DNA of 64,000 nt from the NCBI GenBank assembly GCA_964393105.1, contig CAYMSM010000068.1:1-64000 (forward strand), written 5' to 3'. Within the stretch, counting starts at the first letter, position 1. Every line of letters begins with the position of its first letter. The notes beneath the pieces were generated by a model. The model had not been told where the DNA came from. It did no database searches and saw only the letters and a program-made list of their open reading frames with translations. Both the position numbers and the translations under genes were made by a program. Positions 53,166 to 61,182 of the stretch are shown in pieces. The stretch comes from CALMEC01 sp964393105. Lineage in GTDB: Bacteria > Actinomycetota > Thermoleophilia > Miltoncostaeales > Miltoncostaeaceae.

Positions 53166-53592
53166 AGCTCGCCTCGACCGCCTCCGCGCCGGCTGTGTCG
53201 AAGTCGATCGCTCCGATCCCCAGCATGCGATCCAAGAGCGTCCGGGTCGTGTTGATGTTCTGCACCCGCTCGATCGATGCCGACTGCTCCCTGCGTGTGA
53301 GCACCCCCCGACGGATCCGTATGCGTTGATCAGTCACGACATAGTCGATGAGTGCCCGGCGTACAACGTCGACCGCCACGACGACCACCACCAACACGAG
53401 TGAGATCACGACCCACATCCAGTACGCGATCCCCGTTCCGTTATCGCCGAGTCTCAGGAGCCCTGCGATCGAGACCGGGAGCAGCGCCAGGAACCCCCAC
53501 TTGAGGAAGTACACCAACGACGACCGGGCCGTCGGATGCCCGCGCCAGATGAGCTGTTCGTTCTGGTTCAGTTCCACGCGCCAAGGGTACAA
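53071..53592 (-). CDS. Bacterial PH domain (YdbS-like) membrane protein
   Basis: This 173-residue protein has two membrane helices (about residues 30-85, FLALLPVSIAGLL and MWVVISLVLVVVVVAVDVV). A bacterial pleckstrin-homology domain follows: IDYVVTDQRIRIRRGVLTRR, SIERVQNINTTRTLLDRMLG and GAIDFDTAGAEAVEASFTFA. The N-terminal NEQLIWRGHPT is typical of this family. The function is unknown; such proteins are thought to help organise membranes. A GTG five codons into the frame is an alternative start. It converges with the PAP2 gene. Confidence 0.85.
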   Translation of the reverse strand: MYPWRVELNQNEQLIWRGHPTARSSLVYFLKWGFLALLPVSIAGLLRLGDNGTGIAYWMWVVISLVLVVVVVAVDVVRRALIDYVVTDQRIRIRRGVLTRREQSASIERVQNINTTRTLLDRMLGIGAIDFDTAGAEAVEASFTFAGVARPLELVRLFERHVAMQRDLPTMRQ

Positions 53593-53731
53593 CCCGAGGG
53601 GGACGCCGTCTGCGACACGGCACGCGGGCGGCTGGTGTCACGCCCGTCATCGGTGTATGGCGCCCGTCAGCGGCCGGCGTGCCCCAAGTGGGTAGGATCG
53701 CGATGCAGACCCCGGATGGAGGACACCGAAC

Positions 53732-55696
53732 ATGAGCGACCAGGGCCCTACTATCGCAGCGCTTCAGGTGGAGGACCGCATCTTCGCGCCGTCCGAGGAA
53801 TTCGTCGCCGGCGCGCGCATCACCGACCCCGACGTCTACGAGCGCGGCCGGGCCGACCTGGAGGGGTACTGGGCCGATCAGGCGACACGGATCGACTGGA
53901 TCGAGCCGTGGACCCAGGTGCTCGACCGCTCCAACGCGCCGTTCTTCAAGTGGTTCACCGGCGGGAAGCTCAACGTGTCGGTCAACTGCCTGGACCGGCA
54001 CCTGGCCGAGCGGGGCGACAAGGTGGCATACCACTGGGAGGGTGAGCCGGGCGAGACCGAGACGCTGACCTACCGCGACCTTCACGAGCGCGTCTGCAAG
54101 CTCGCCAACGCGATGCGCGACGCCGGGATCGGCAAGGGCGACGCGGTCGCGATCTACATGGGGATGATCCCCGAGCTTCCGGTCGCCATGCTCGCCTGCG
54201 CCCGCATCGGCGCTCCGCACACCGTCGTGTTCGGCGGGTTCAGCGGGGAGGCACTGGGTGACCGCATCATCGACTTCGGATGCACGGCGGTCATCACCCA
54301 GGACGAGGGATGGCGCAACGGCAAGATCGTGCCACTCAAGAAGAACGCAGACGACGCGATGGTGAACTGCCCGGCGGTCACCACCTCCATCGTCGTGCGC
54401 CGCACCGGCAGCGACGTCGGGTGGGTCGACGGACGCGACCGCTGGTACCACGACATCGTCGCCGACGCGTCGACCGAGTGCGCCCCAGAACCGATGGACG
54501 CCGAGGATCCGCTCTACGTGCTCTACACGAGCGGCACCACCGGCAAGCCCAAGGGCATCCTCCACACCACCGGGGGCTACCTGGTCGGCGTGGCCACAAC
54601 CCACCGCGAGATCTTCGACATCCGGGAGGATGACGTCTACTGGTGCGCCGCCGACATCGGCTGGGTCACGGGCCACAGCTACATCGTGTACGGCCCGCTC
54701 GCCAACGGCGCCACGGGGATCATCTACGAGGGCGCGCCCGGCACTCCCGACAAGGACCGCCTCTGGGACATCGCCCACCGCTACAAGGCCACGATCCTCT
54801 ACACCGCCCCAACCGCGATCCGCACGTTCATGAAGTGGGGCACCGAATACGTCGACAAACACGATCTGTCCTCATTGCGCCTGCTGGGGTCTGTCGGCGA
54901 GCCGATCAACCCCGAAGCATGGGTCTGGTACCACACGCACATCGGGGGCGGCCGCTGCCCGGTCGTCGACACCTGGTGGCAGACGGAGACCGGGATGATC
55001 ATGATCACCCCACTCCCCGGGCTGACACCGCTCAAGCCCGGCTCCGCGACATTCCCGTTTCCGGGCGTGCAGGCCGACGTCGTCAACGAGGCCGGCGAGA
55101 GCGTTCCGCTGGGCGAGGGCGGCTACCTGGTCCTGACCGAGCCATGGCCGGCGATGATGCGCACCCTGTGGGGCGACGACGACCGTTACGTGGCGACCTA
55201 CTGGAGCACCTACCCCGGGAGGTACCTGGCGGGCGACGGCGCTCGGCGCGACAGCGAGGGCTACTACTGGCTGCTCGGCCGTATCGACGACGTGATGAAC
55301 GTGTCCGGGCATCGGCTCTCGACGATCGAGATCGAAAGTGCGCTCGTCGATCACACGTCCGTGGCCGAGGCCGCCGTCGTGGGCCGTGCCGATGCGACGA
55401 CGGGTCAGGCGATCGCCGCGTTCGTGACGCTCAAGAGCGGCATCGTCGGCGACGAGGCGCTCATCCAGGAGTTGCGCCAGCATGTCGCAAAGAAGATCGG
55501 CGCGATCGCCCGCCCCGCCTCGATCGTGCTGACCGACGACCTGCCCAAGACGCGGTCAGGAAAGATCATGCGACGCCTCCTGCGCGACATCAGCGAGGAG
55601 CGCCAGCTGGGTGACGTGACGACCCTGGCCAACGAGGACGTCGTGTCCGTCATCGCCGACATGGCCAGCGCAGCCCGGGCCAAAGACGAGGAGTAG
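53732..55696 (+). CDS. acs: Acetyl-CoA synthetase
   Basis: This 654-residue AMP-forming ligase makes acetyl-CoA from acetate, ATP and CoA. YTSGTTGKPKGILHTTGG is the P-loop. DTWWQTETGMIMI is the acetate/adenylate motif. YYWLLGRIDDVMNVSGHRLS is the hinge, and KTRSGKIMRRLLR has the C-terminal catalytic Lys, which in related enzymes is shut off by acetylation. The ATG follows a GGAGG site. It stands alone and is followed by a large inverted-repeat structure. Confidence 0.97.
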   Translation: MSDQGPTIAALQVEDRIFAPSEEFVAGARITDPDVYERGRADLEGYWADQATRIDWIEPWTQVLDRSNAPFFKWFTGGKLNVSVNCLDRHLAERGDKVAYHWEGEPGETETLTYRDLHERVCKLANAMRDAGIGKGDAVAIYMGMIPELPVAMLACARIGAPHTVVFGGFSGEALGDRIIDFGCTAVITQDEGWRNGKIVPLKKNADDAMVNCPAVTTSIVVRRTGSDVGWVDGRDRWYHDIVADASTECAPEPMDAEDPLYVLYTSGTTGKPKGILHTTGGYLVGVATTHREIFDIREDDVYWCAADIGWVTGHSYIVYGPLANGATGIIYEGAPGTPDKDRLWDIAHRYKATILYTAPTAIRTFMKWGTEYVDKHDLSSLRLLGSVGEPINPEAWVWYHTHIGGGRCPVVDTWWQTETGMIMITPLPGLTPLKPGSATFPFPGVQADVVNEAGESVPLGEGGYLVLTEPWPAMMRTLWGDDDRYVATYWSTYPGRYLAGDGARRDSEGYYWLLGRIDDVMNVSGHRLSTIEIESALVDHTSVAEAAVVGRADATTGQAIAAFVTLKSGIVGDEALIQELRQHVAKKIGAIARPASIVLTDDLPKTRSGKIMRRLLRDISEERQLGDVTTLANEDVVSVIADMASAARAKDEE

Positions 55697-55707
55697 CCCA
55701 CAAACCC

Positions 55708-55795
55708 CCTGCGTCTCGCAACCTTCGCGAGATCTTCGCCGTGCCGCCGGATCGGCGCGGCGAAGATGGATGTGAACGTCACTTCGCGACGCAGG
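55708..55795 (+). terminator. Nested inverted repeats after acs
   Basis: ATCTTCGCCG (55732-55741) pairs perfectly with CGGCGAAGAT (55758-55767) around an inner GCCG/CGGC stem. Outside this, CCTGCGTC (55708-55715) pairs with GACGCAGG (55788-55795). The first arm starts 12 bp after the acs stop. It is probably a terminator; the outer arms make it larger than usual. Confidence 0.6.
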
Positions 55796-55932
55796 CTTAG
55801 GACCGCGGGATCCCGCACCATCAAACGATTGTGCCGAGAGGAGGGCGCCTGGTAGCGTGACCCGGTCGCTCGACGTGAACACCTGCGATCGACGACAGGA
55901 CCTCGCCCGTTTTCTCACGAAGGGATGCCCCT

Positions 55933-56223
55933 ATGACCAAGGCTGAGTTCGTCCAGAAGGTGGCCAGACGGACTGGCCTGAACCAGGCCGACGCAGGTCG
56001 TGCCGTTCAGGCCGTTCTCGACGAGATCAGCGACACGCTCAAGGGCGGCGACGATGTCCAGTTCGCCGGCTTTGGCAAGTTCTCCGTCGCGAACCGGGCT
56101 GCTCGCACGGGCGTGAACCCGCGCGACCCCGGCACCAAGATCCAGATACCCGCCAGAACCGTTCCGAAGTTCAGCCCTGGCGCGGTCTTGAAGGAGACCG
56201 TCGACGCAGGCAGCAGGAGGTAG
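55933..56223 (+). CDS. hup: HU-family DNA-binding protein
   Basis: This 96-residue histone-like protein binds and bends DNA as a dimer. MTKAEFVQKVARRTGLNQAD is the helical dimer part. DVQFAGFGKFSVANRAARTG is the HU/IHF signature, and NPRDPGTKIQIPARTVPKFS covers the beta-arm and C-terminal strand. An AAGGGA site precedes the ATG. Length and sequence are typical of short HU without the long basic tail of many actinobacterial forms. Confidence 0.96.
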   Translation: MTKAEFVQKVARRTGLNQADAGRAVQAVLDEISDTLKGGDDVQFAGFGKFSVANRAARTGVNPRDPGTKIQIPARTVPKFSPGAVLKETVDAGSRR

Positions 56224-56331
56224 GGACTCGGAGCTGCGATGTGAACGGGCGCGGCCCCCTGTGGCCCGCCCGCTCACGTCGTACGCGCCGTGTGGCCCTC
56301 GATGCCATTCTCGGCAGGGGCCCGTCATGAG

Positions 56332-56414
56332 TGCCGGAGCCGGGAGTCGAACCCGGATGCCCGAAGGCAGGGGAGTTTAAGTCCCCCGCGTCTGACCAGT
56401 TTCGCCACTCCGGC
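56332..56414 (-). tRNA. tRNA-Leu (anticodon UAA)
   Basis: An 83-nt class II tRNA reads on the minus strand. The acceptor GCCGGAG pairs with CTCCGGC and the discriminator is A. The anticodon arm is GGGGA-CTTAAAC-TCCCC, giving TAA. A long variable arm (TGCCTTCGGGCA) and the T-arm CCGGGTTCGACTCCCGG are present. CCA is not encoded. Confidence 0.95.
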
Positions 56415-56427
56415 TCAGGTTGGTGTC

Positions 56428-56703
56428 CTATCTCCCGAACGATGCGGGCCCGGGCGTGCGGTCGACCGCGGACAGGCGTCGCAGCTCCACCCGACGCGCC
56501 CATGGCTCAGGCAGGATCGGCCAGCGATCGAGGATCTGCGCATGACGGATGTGGCGGTAGTTCTCGCCCTTCGCGTAGATCATGCGTCGCTCGTCCTGCG
56601 GGCGGGTGACCCCTTTGAGCGCGTCGGCCAGCCCCTCAACGAGGTTGACCGCTTCCTCTTCGGGCCCAAGCCGATCGGCCGTCTGGTCGGTGAGCTCAGA
56701 CAT
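56428..56703 (-). CDS. Small hypothetical protein
   Basis: This 91-residue protein contains NLVEGLADALKGVTRPQDER, RMIYAKGENYRHIRHAQILD and RWPILPEPWARRVELRRL. It is helical, charged and has no Cys or membrane segment. It lies 14 bp downstream of the ppx stop and in the same orientation, just before tRNA-Leu, so it is probably the last gene of the ppx transcript. No family is recognised. Confidence 0.55.
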   Translation of the reverse strand: MSELTDQTADRLGPEEEAVNLVEGLADALKGVTRPQDERRMIYAKGENYRHIRHAQILDRWPILPEPWARRVELRRLSAVDRTPGPASFGR

Positions 56704-56717
56704 CGCTGCGGGGAAGT

Positions 56718-57635
56718 TTAGTCTGAATCAGCGGCCAGTCGAAGACGCACGCCGTCCAGGAGATCGCGCTCGCTGATGGCAACTTCCTCGGCTGCCGCGC
56801 CGTCCAGGATCGTACAAGCGATCAGCGCCCCCGCAACGATCGATGGGGCGCGGTCGGGGTGAAGCCCCGGGACCCGGCGCCGCTCCTCGAGCGGCAGGGA
56901 GACGAGCCGGTCGGTGATCTCGTGAACCTCACCGGTCGCCAGGATCATTCCGTGGACCTGCTCGGGGTCATACCCGCCGTTCGCAATAGCAGCGATCGTG
57001 GTCATGGTGCCGGCCACGCCGAGGATCGGCGCCGGCCCACCGAGCGCCGCCAATGCCGGAATGACGAGATCGGCGGCCTCGTCACGAAGGGCTCTCACCT
57101 GAGCGGCGGTCGGAGGGTCGTCATGCAGGAACATGTCTGTGAAGCGCACTCCTCCGGCGTTGAGGCTGACCGCCGACGTGGGGCCGCTCGCATCGCCGCG
57201 GACGAGCTCCGTCGATGCGCCGCCGATGTCCATGACGACGACCGCGCCATCGCCCGAGGTCGCGAGGCGGGCGCCGACGTAGGACAGCTCGGCCTCCTGA
57301 GCCCCGGCCAGCACACGGAGCTCGGCCCCAAGACGCTCACGAACGATCGCCGCGACCCGATCGCGATTGGGCGCATCCCGGACCGCGCTCGTCCCCACGG
57401 CGATCACCTCGTCCGCGGCGAACGCAGCGATTGTCGCGCCGAACCGGATGAGGCAGTCATCGAGGCGCCCGAGCGCATCGGCTGTGATCGAGCCGTCACT
57501 GCCGGCGCCGCGACGAAGCGCGGTGATGGTGGTGATGCGCTCGCCACGAGGTCCATCCCCATCCACGCCGTCGCACAGAAACAGCCGCGTCGAGTTGGAC
57601 CCGACGTCGACAACCGCGACTCGCCACACGCTCAC
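56718..57635 (-). CDS. Ppx/GppA family exopolyphosphatase
   Basis: This 305-residue ASKHA-fold phosphatase degrades polyphosphate and/or pppGpp. VAVVDVGSNSTRLFLCD is phosphate loop 1. AVGTSAVRDAPNRD and LAGAQEAELSYVGA (with the catalytic Glu), VVMDIGGASTELVRG (loop 2) and LGVAGTMTTIAAIANGGYD follow. It lacks the C-terminal HD domain of long Ppx enzymes, as usual for the short actinobacterial type. The GTG at 57635 overlaps the stop of the upstream membrane-protein gene. Confidence 0.93.
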   Translation of the reverse strand: MSVWRVAVVDVGSNSTRLFLCDGVDGDGPRGERITTITALRRGAGSDGSITADALGRLDDCLIRFGATIAAFAADEVIAVGTSAVRDAPNRDRVAAIVRERLGAELRVLAGAQEAELSYVGARLATSGDGAVVVMDIGGASTELVRGDASGPTSAVSLNAGGVRFTDMFLHDDPPTAAQVRALRDEAADLVIPALAALGGPAPILGVAGTMTTIAAIANGGYDPEQVHGMILATGEVHEITDRLVSLPLEERRRVPGLHPDRAPSIVAGALIACTILDGAAAEEVAISERDLLDGVRLRLAADSD

Positions 57636-58024
57636 CTGCCCAGATACCTCAACGGCGCTCGCAGAACGGCCAGCGCGCGACCGGCGTGATCCAGCAAGAC
57701 GCGGAGCTCACCCACGCTCGCGTCGACCCGGTCCAACGCCTCGGTCAGCTCAGCCTGTTCGGCGGTGATCGTTGCCACGCGTCGCTCAGCATCGGCGAGC
57801 CCAGTCGAGATCGCGTGTACCGGCGTGTCGACCTGACGCCTGCCATCGCTGGCAACGCGAAAGAAGACGATCGATCGGACGGTCAGCAGGACCGCACCCA
57901 CGAGCGCCAGGGCAAGGAGCAGCAGCCCCGCGACAAGCACTTGATTTGCCTCGACCCAGCCCACGGCAGCCAGTATGCCAGGCACGGCAAGTGCGAGCGT
58001 CGCGCACACTATCCTCGTCGGCAT
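57632..58024 (-). CDS. Small membrane-anchored coiled-coil protein
   Basis: This 130-residue protein has two hydrophobic helices (IVCATLALAVPGILAAVGWV and VLVAGLLLLALALVGAVLL). A charged coiled coil follows (about 75-120, AERRVATITAEQAELTEALD). No family is recognised. It overlaps ppx by four bases (GTGA). Its ATG (58024-58022) overlaps the ATG of the divergent gene at 58023 as CATG; GGGG lies 6 bases upstream as a ribosome site. A GTG at 58009 is an alternative start. Confidence 0.6.
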   Translation of the reverse strand: MPTRIVCATLALAVPGILAAVGWVEANQVLVAGLLLLALALVGAVLLTVRSIVFFRVASDGRRQVDTPVHAISTGLADAERRVATITAEQAELTEALDRVDASVGELRVLLDHAGRALAVLRAPLRYLGR

Positions 58025-59006
58025 GGTCGACCCCGTCCAATCGCCAGTGCCGAGGGTGGCCCCCGACGCAGCCTTCGTCCCGTTTCACGAGGTGCACGGA
58101 CGTCCGCACGTCGTTGTCGACGGACCCTCCGGCGACGGCACGGTGCTGGGACTGTCACATTGGCCGGACGGGGGAACCCCACCACAGCTCGAAGCCGATA
58201 CCAGCACAGGCATCGTGGCGAGCTACCTCGACACGACACCGCTGGGGCCGAGGGTCGACGTGGTCACGAACAATCACTTCGACGAGGACGGACTCCTTGC
58301 GGCGTTCCTGCTGCTCGAGCGCCCCGCGGCCGGTGCGCTTCGCGACCTTTCCGTGGCGGCGGCTGAGGCCGGGGACTTCCAGACGTGGACCGAGCCGGCG
58401 GCGGCGTGGTGTGCGATCGCCGTGATGGCGATGGCAGAGCGCCCGACCACGCCGTTCCCCGACGTGTTGCGCGCCCTCAACCGTGCCACGACGCACGACC
58501 CCGCCGGTGCCATCACAATCGCGCTCCTGCCGCGAGTCGCGGGACTCCTGGCCGACCCCGATCGATATCGCCGCCTCTGGCAACCGGCATGGACGCGGGT
58601 GCAGCAGGACATCCTCCTGCTCGACCACGGGGCAGCGACGATCGAGAATATCCCCGGTGGAGACCTGGCGATCGTCAGGGCAGAACGGCCGCTGTCTGCG
58701 TTCGCGGTGCATCCGCGGATCACCGCGATGCGTGTGCTGACCGCCACGCCGGACGGGATGCTCTCGCTCTACCACCGATACGAGACGTGGGTGCGCTACG
58801 TCTCGCGCCCACTGCCGCCGCGGATCGATCTGTCCGCGCTACTTCCCCGGCTGGTCCGACTCGAGACGCGCCCGGGCCTCTGGCGCTTCGACGGCGTCGA
58901 CCATCCTCGGGCGCGGCTGGCGTTCGGTGACAGCGTCGGGTCCCCGGTGCCGTCCGGGCTCTCGTGCGAACAGCTCGTCGACGAGATCCTGCGCACAGAT
59001 CGCTAG
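58023..59006 (+). CDS. DUF6687-like protein of unknown function
   Basis: This 327-residue protein begins with a conserved-looking stretch: HVVVDGPSGDGTVLGLSHWP, ATDTSTG-like DTSTGIVASYLD, and VTNNHFDEDGLLAAFLLLE. The last resembles a metal-binding His-Asp-Glu-Asp cluster. From memory it fits the uncharacterised family DUF6687. Later parts (LLDHGAATIENIPGGDLAIV, YHRYETWVRYVSRPLPPRID, PGLWRFDGV) suggest a cytoplasmic hydrolase-like domain, but no activity is known. TATCCT lies 7 bases before the ATG, fitting a leaderless transcript. Two small genes follow in the same direction. Confidence 0.65.
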   Translation: MVDPVQSPVPRVAPDAAFVPFHEVHGRPHVVVDGPSGDGTVLGLSHWPDGGTPPQLEADTSTGIVASYLDTTPLGPRVDVVTNNHFDEDGLLAAFLLLERPAAGALRDLSVAAAEAGDFQTWTEPAAAWCAIAVMAMAERPTTPFPDVLRALNRATTHDPAGAITIALLPRVAGLLADPDRYRRLWQPAWTRVQQDILLLDHGAATIENIPGGDLAIVRAERPLSAFAVHPRITAMRVLTATPDGMLSLYHRYETWVRYVSRPLPPRIDLSALLPRLVRLETRPGLWRFDGVDHPRARLAFGDSVGSPVPSGLSCEQLVDEILRTDR

Positions 59007-59018
59007 CATTTCGGACGC

Positions 59019-59249
59019 ATGCACGAGCAGACCGACAATCCCGATCCGGCAGCGCGCGTGCGCCAACTCCTGCTGTCGGGGGACAACATCATCAAGAACC
59101 GCGACAACCCGGAGCGCTACGACCGAGCGCGCGAGCGGTACGTCAAAGCACGCGCGATCGCAGACGCCGTGGATCTGGATCCAACCGTGCTCGCCATCAT
59201 CGACCTTCGGCTCGCCGAGTTGCCGGTCCCGGCGCGAGAGGACACATGA
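59019..59249 (+). CDS. Small helical hypothetical protein
   Basis: This 76-residue protein (VRQLLLSGDNIIKNRDNPER, YDRARERYVKARAIADAVDL) is probably two helices resembling a TPR hairpin. It lies 12 bp after the DUF6687-like gene and overlaps the next gene by four bases (ATGA), so the three are an operon. No family is recognised. Confidence 0.6.
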   Translation: MHEQTDNPDPAARVRQLLLSGDNIIKNRDNPERYDRARERYVKARAIADAVDLDPTVLAIIDLRLAELPVPAREDT

Positions 59250-59461
59250 GCAGCCGCAATGCCGAGGGCCGCACCTGCGAGATCTGCCACCGGCACCTGC
59301 TGGCCGGTGAGACGTTTGATTTTCTCGACCATCAGGCACACGGCAAGCACCGCCGCCCGGTGTGCGCGCTGTGCCAGCGACAGGCCCGTAAGCGTGGCTG
59401 GACCCGCACCGTCGAGCTGCCCCCGCCGGTCGTCATGCCGCCCACCCGCGAGGTGGACTAG
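59246..59461 (+). CDS. Small zinc-ribbon-like protein
   Basis: This 71-residue protein has two CxxC knuckles (TCEICHRHL and VCALCQRQ) separated by about 29 residues with several His (DHQAHGKH). They probably bind one zinc ion. The tail is basic, then Pro-rich (VELPPPVVMPP). It is coupled to the preceding small gene by ATGA. It may be a nucleic-acid or protein adaptor; the function is unknown. A T-rich terminator follows within 35 bp. Confidence 0.65.
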   Translation: MSSRNAEGRTCEICHRHLLAGETFDFLDHQAHGKHRRPVCALCQRQARKRGWTRTVELPPPVVMPPTREVD

Positions 59462-59493
59462 GGCGCGAAAGAGAGAACGTGCCCTCGAGGTCC

Positions 59494-59519
59494 GCGCAGT
59501 TCCTGCGCTTTTCTTGTTT
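59494..59519 (+). terminator. Rho-independent terminator
   Basis: GCGCA-gttcc-TGCGC is followed directly by TTTTCTTGTTT. It lies 32 bp after the zinc-ribbon gene. It is one of the few hairpins in the window with a proper T-run. Confidence 0.7.
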
Positions 59520-59690
59520 CTCCGCTCTCCGGCTCGCCTGCCCAATGGTCGACCTGGTCAATGCGGCGAATGATCCGCCCGGAGATGTCGTCGTGGACCG
59601 TGCTTATGGGGCGAGTCGCGCAGAGCCGGCTACCATCACGCGCACTACGGGGGGTCGGGATTATTCGCGAGCTGCCGATAACACCAGTGA

Positions 59691-60650
59691 ATGGGTCAGG
59701 CTATAGCTCAGCGAACAGCGCTCGCAATCCGCCATCCTGCGACGCTCGTCGCAGTCGTGCTGGCGACCGCTTTCGGTATCGCGGTACTTGTTCACCCCGG
59801 CACGTGGAGCACGTTCAGCGCCATGGCCGGCGGCGACAAGGAGACGCTCCGCTCGGTGATCATGAGCTTCGGCGCGTTCGCCCCGATCGCGTCCATCGCG
59901 CTCAACGTCGCGCAGGCGGTGCTCGCACCCATCCCCGGGTTCGTCGTGCCGTTCGTCAACGGCGCTGTATTCGGCACGTGGTTGGGAATGCTCATCACAT
60001 GGGTCGGTGGCGTCGCTGCGGCATCCACCTGTTTTTGGATCGCCCGCACGTTCGGCAAGCGATTCGCCGAGCGGATCTGCAGCCAATTCAGGCTCGCCGG
60101 TGAGATCAACCGCAAGCTCGAGCGCCACGCATTCGTCGCCATCATCATGGCCCGACTGGTCCCCGGAGTCCCGTTCGACTTCCTCTCGTACTTCGTGGGG
60201 TTGACTCGCGTCCGCTTTCTCCCGTTCGTCACAGCGACCGCCATCGGATCGGCCCCGCACGCGTACCTGTACGCGTTCATGGGCAACAGCCTTGAGATCC
60301 CACTCTGGATGGGCGTCCTGATGACGCCTGTCCTGGGGCTCGTCTACGCCGGTGTCAAGTACCTGATCGGCATGTTCCGCCGGATGCGCGGGTCAGCGGA
60401 CGAGGTTGGGACAGACGTGATCCTGGTGCCCCGCCCGGCCCTCGCGCGCGCTCATGCGCTCCCGGCCTGGGTCGCGGCGCCGCTCCCGGCCTGTCGCGGC
60501 CTGCGCCCTGTGACCCCCGCCGCCTGGCGACTCTACGCCCTCCCAGACACGGCTCTCGGGCGACCTATGACCAGCCGAAGGCGGGTCAAACGTCTTGGGG
60601 GGCTTGATTTCCCGACGCCGCCTTACACGCTGCAGCTCGACGTCGTATAG
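59691..60650 (+). CDS. VTT/DedA (TVP38-like) membrane protein
   Basis: This 319-residue protein has about six membrane helices and the VTT domain signature. VPFVNGAVFGTWLGMLITWV and FWIARTFGKRFAE are followed by FVAIIMARLVPGVPFDFLSY, with the conserved Arg and Pro-Gly-x-Pro. Such proteins are linked to lipid scrambling or transport at the membrane. The last 80 residues (from about 240) are low-complexity Pro/Ala/Arg with no domain and may be read-through after a lost stop. It stands alone with its own upstream region of about 170 bp. Confidence 0.85.
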   Translation: MGQAIAQRTALAIRHPATLVAVVLATAFGIAVLVHPGTWSTFSAMAGGDKETLRSVIMSFGAFAPIASIALNVAQAVLAPIPGFVVPFVNGAVFGTWLGMLITWVGGVAAASTCFWIARTFGKRFAERICSQFRLAGEINRKLERHAFVAIIMARLVPGVPFDFLSYFVGLTRVRFLPFVTATAIGSAPHAYLYAFMGNSLEIPLWMGVLMTPVLGLVYAGVKYLIGMFRRMRGSADEVGTDVILVPRPALARAHALPAWVAAPLPACRGLRPVTPAAWRLYALPDTALGRPMTSRRRVKRLGGLDFPTPPYTLQLDVV

Positions 60651-60748
60651 CGGACTACTCGCCCAGCGCGACACACCTGGGCGGCATGTGAGCCGCCATC
60701 GGCGTCTCATGCGTCGATCGGGGGCTGGACTGGTCCTTCAGACCGGGT

Positions 60749-61168
60749 CTAACGTTCGGGGCGCCAGCCCTTGACTCCCGAGGCTGCGTTGAGGATGTGC
60801 TTCTTGAGGCTCCAGGGAATGACCTTCCAGGATGGGACGAACAGCTTGCTCCACAGCGGTGTGCTGTGGGCGTGGGGCTTGACCGTTCCGAGCCTTGTCA
60901 TCGAGGCTTCCATCAGCGCCTGCTCGCTGCGGCCACGCATCTTGCGTGCCATCGACGGTTTGGGCGGGATCGCCGCCGGACGCTCACCGGGCTGGTTCGG
61001 CGTCCCGATGGCAGCCAGCGCCTCGCGGACCGCAAGCTCGCCGTGCTTTCGCGCCGGCGAGTCCGGCGGCGCCGGCGGCGCCAGCCGCCCACCACGCCCG
61101 AACAGCGCGACCTTGTCGTGACCGAGGTACTCCTTGACGGAATCCGGAATCTCTTGATGATGGCTCAC
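60749..61168 (-). CDS. Hypothetical protein downstream of the flavoprotein gene
   Basis: The likely product has 139 residues from the GTG at 61168 (VSHHQEIPDSVKEYLGHDKV). It has a Gly/Pro/Arg-rich middle and a basic, aromatic C-terminus (LFVPSWKVIPWSLKKHILNA). The frame is open much further upstream, but that part lies inside the flavoprotein gene in another frame. It begins 14 bp after that gene's stop and is probably co-transcribed. No family is recognised. Confidence 0.5.
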   Translation of the reverse strand: MSHHQEIPDSVKEYLGHDKVALFGRGGRLAPPAPPDSPARKHGELAVREALAAIGTPNQPGERPAAIPPKPSMARKMRGRSEQALMEASMTRLGTVKPHAHSTPLWSKLFVPSWKVIPWSLKKHILNAASGVKGWRPER

Positions 61169-61182
61169 GATTGCGGCCTCTA

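Noticed and set aside
60393..60710. Minus-strand 105-residue frame opposite the VTT tail
   Set aside because: Arg/Gly-rich composition with no start context or domain; likely a GC shadow frame.
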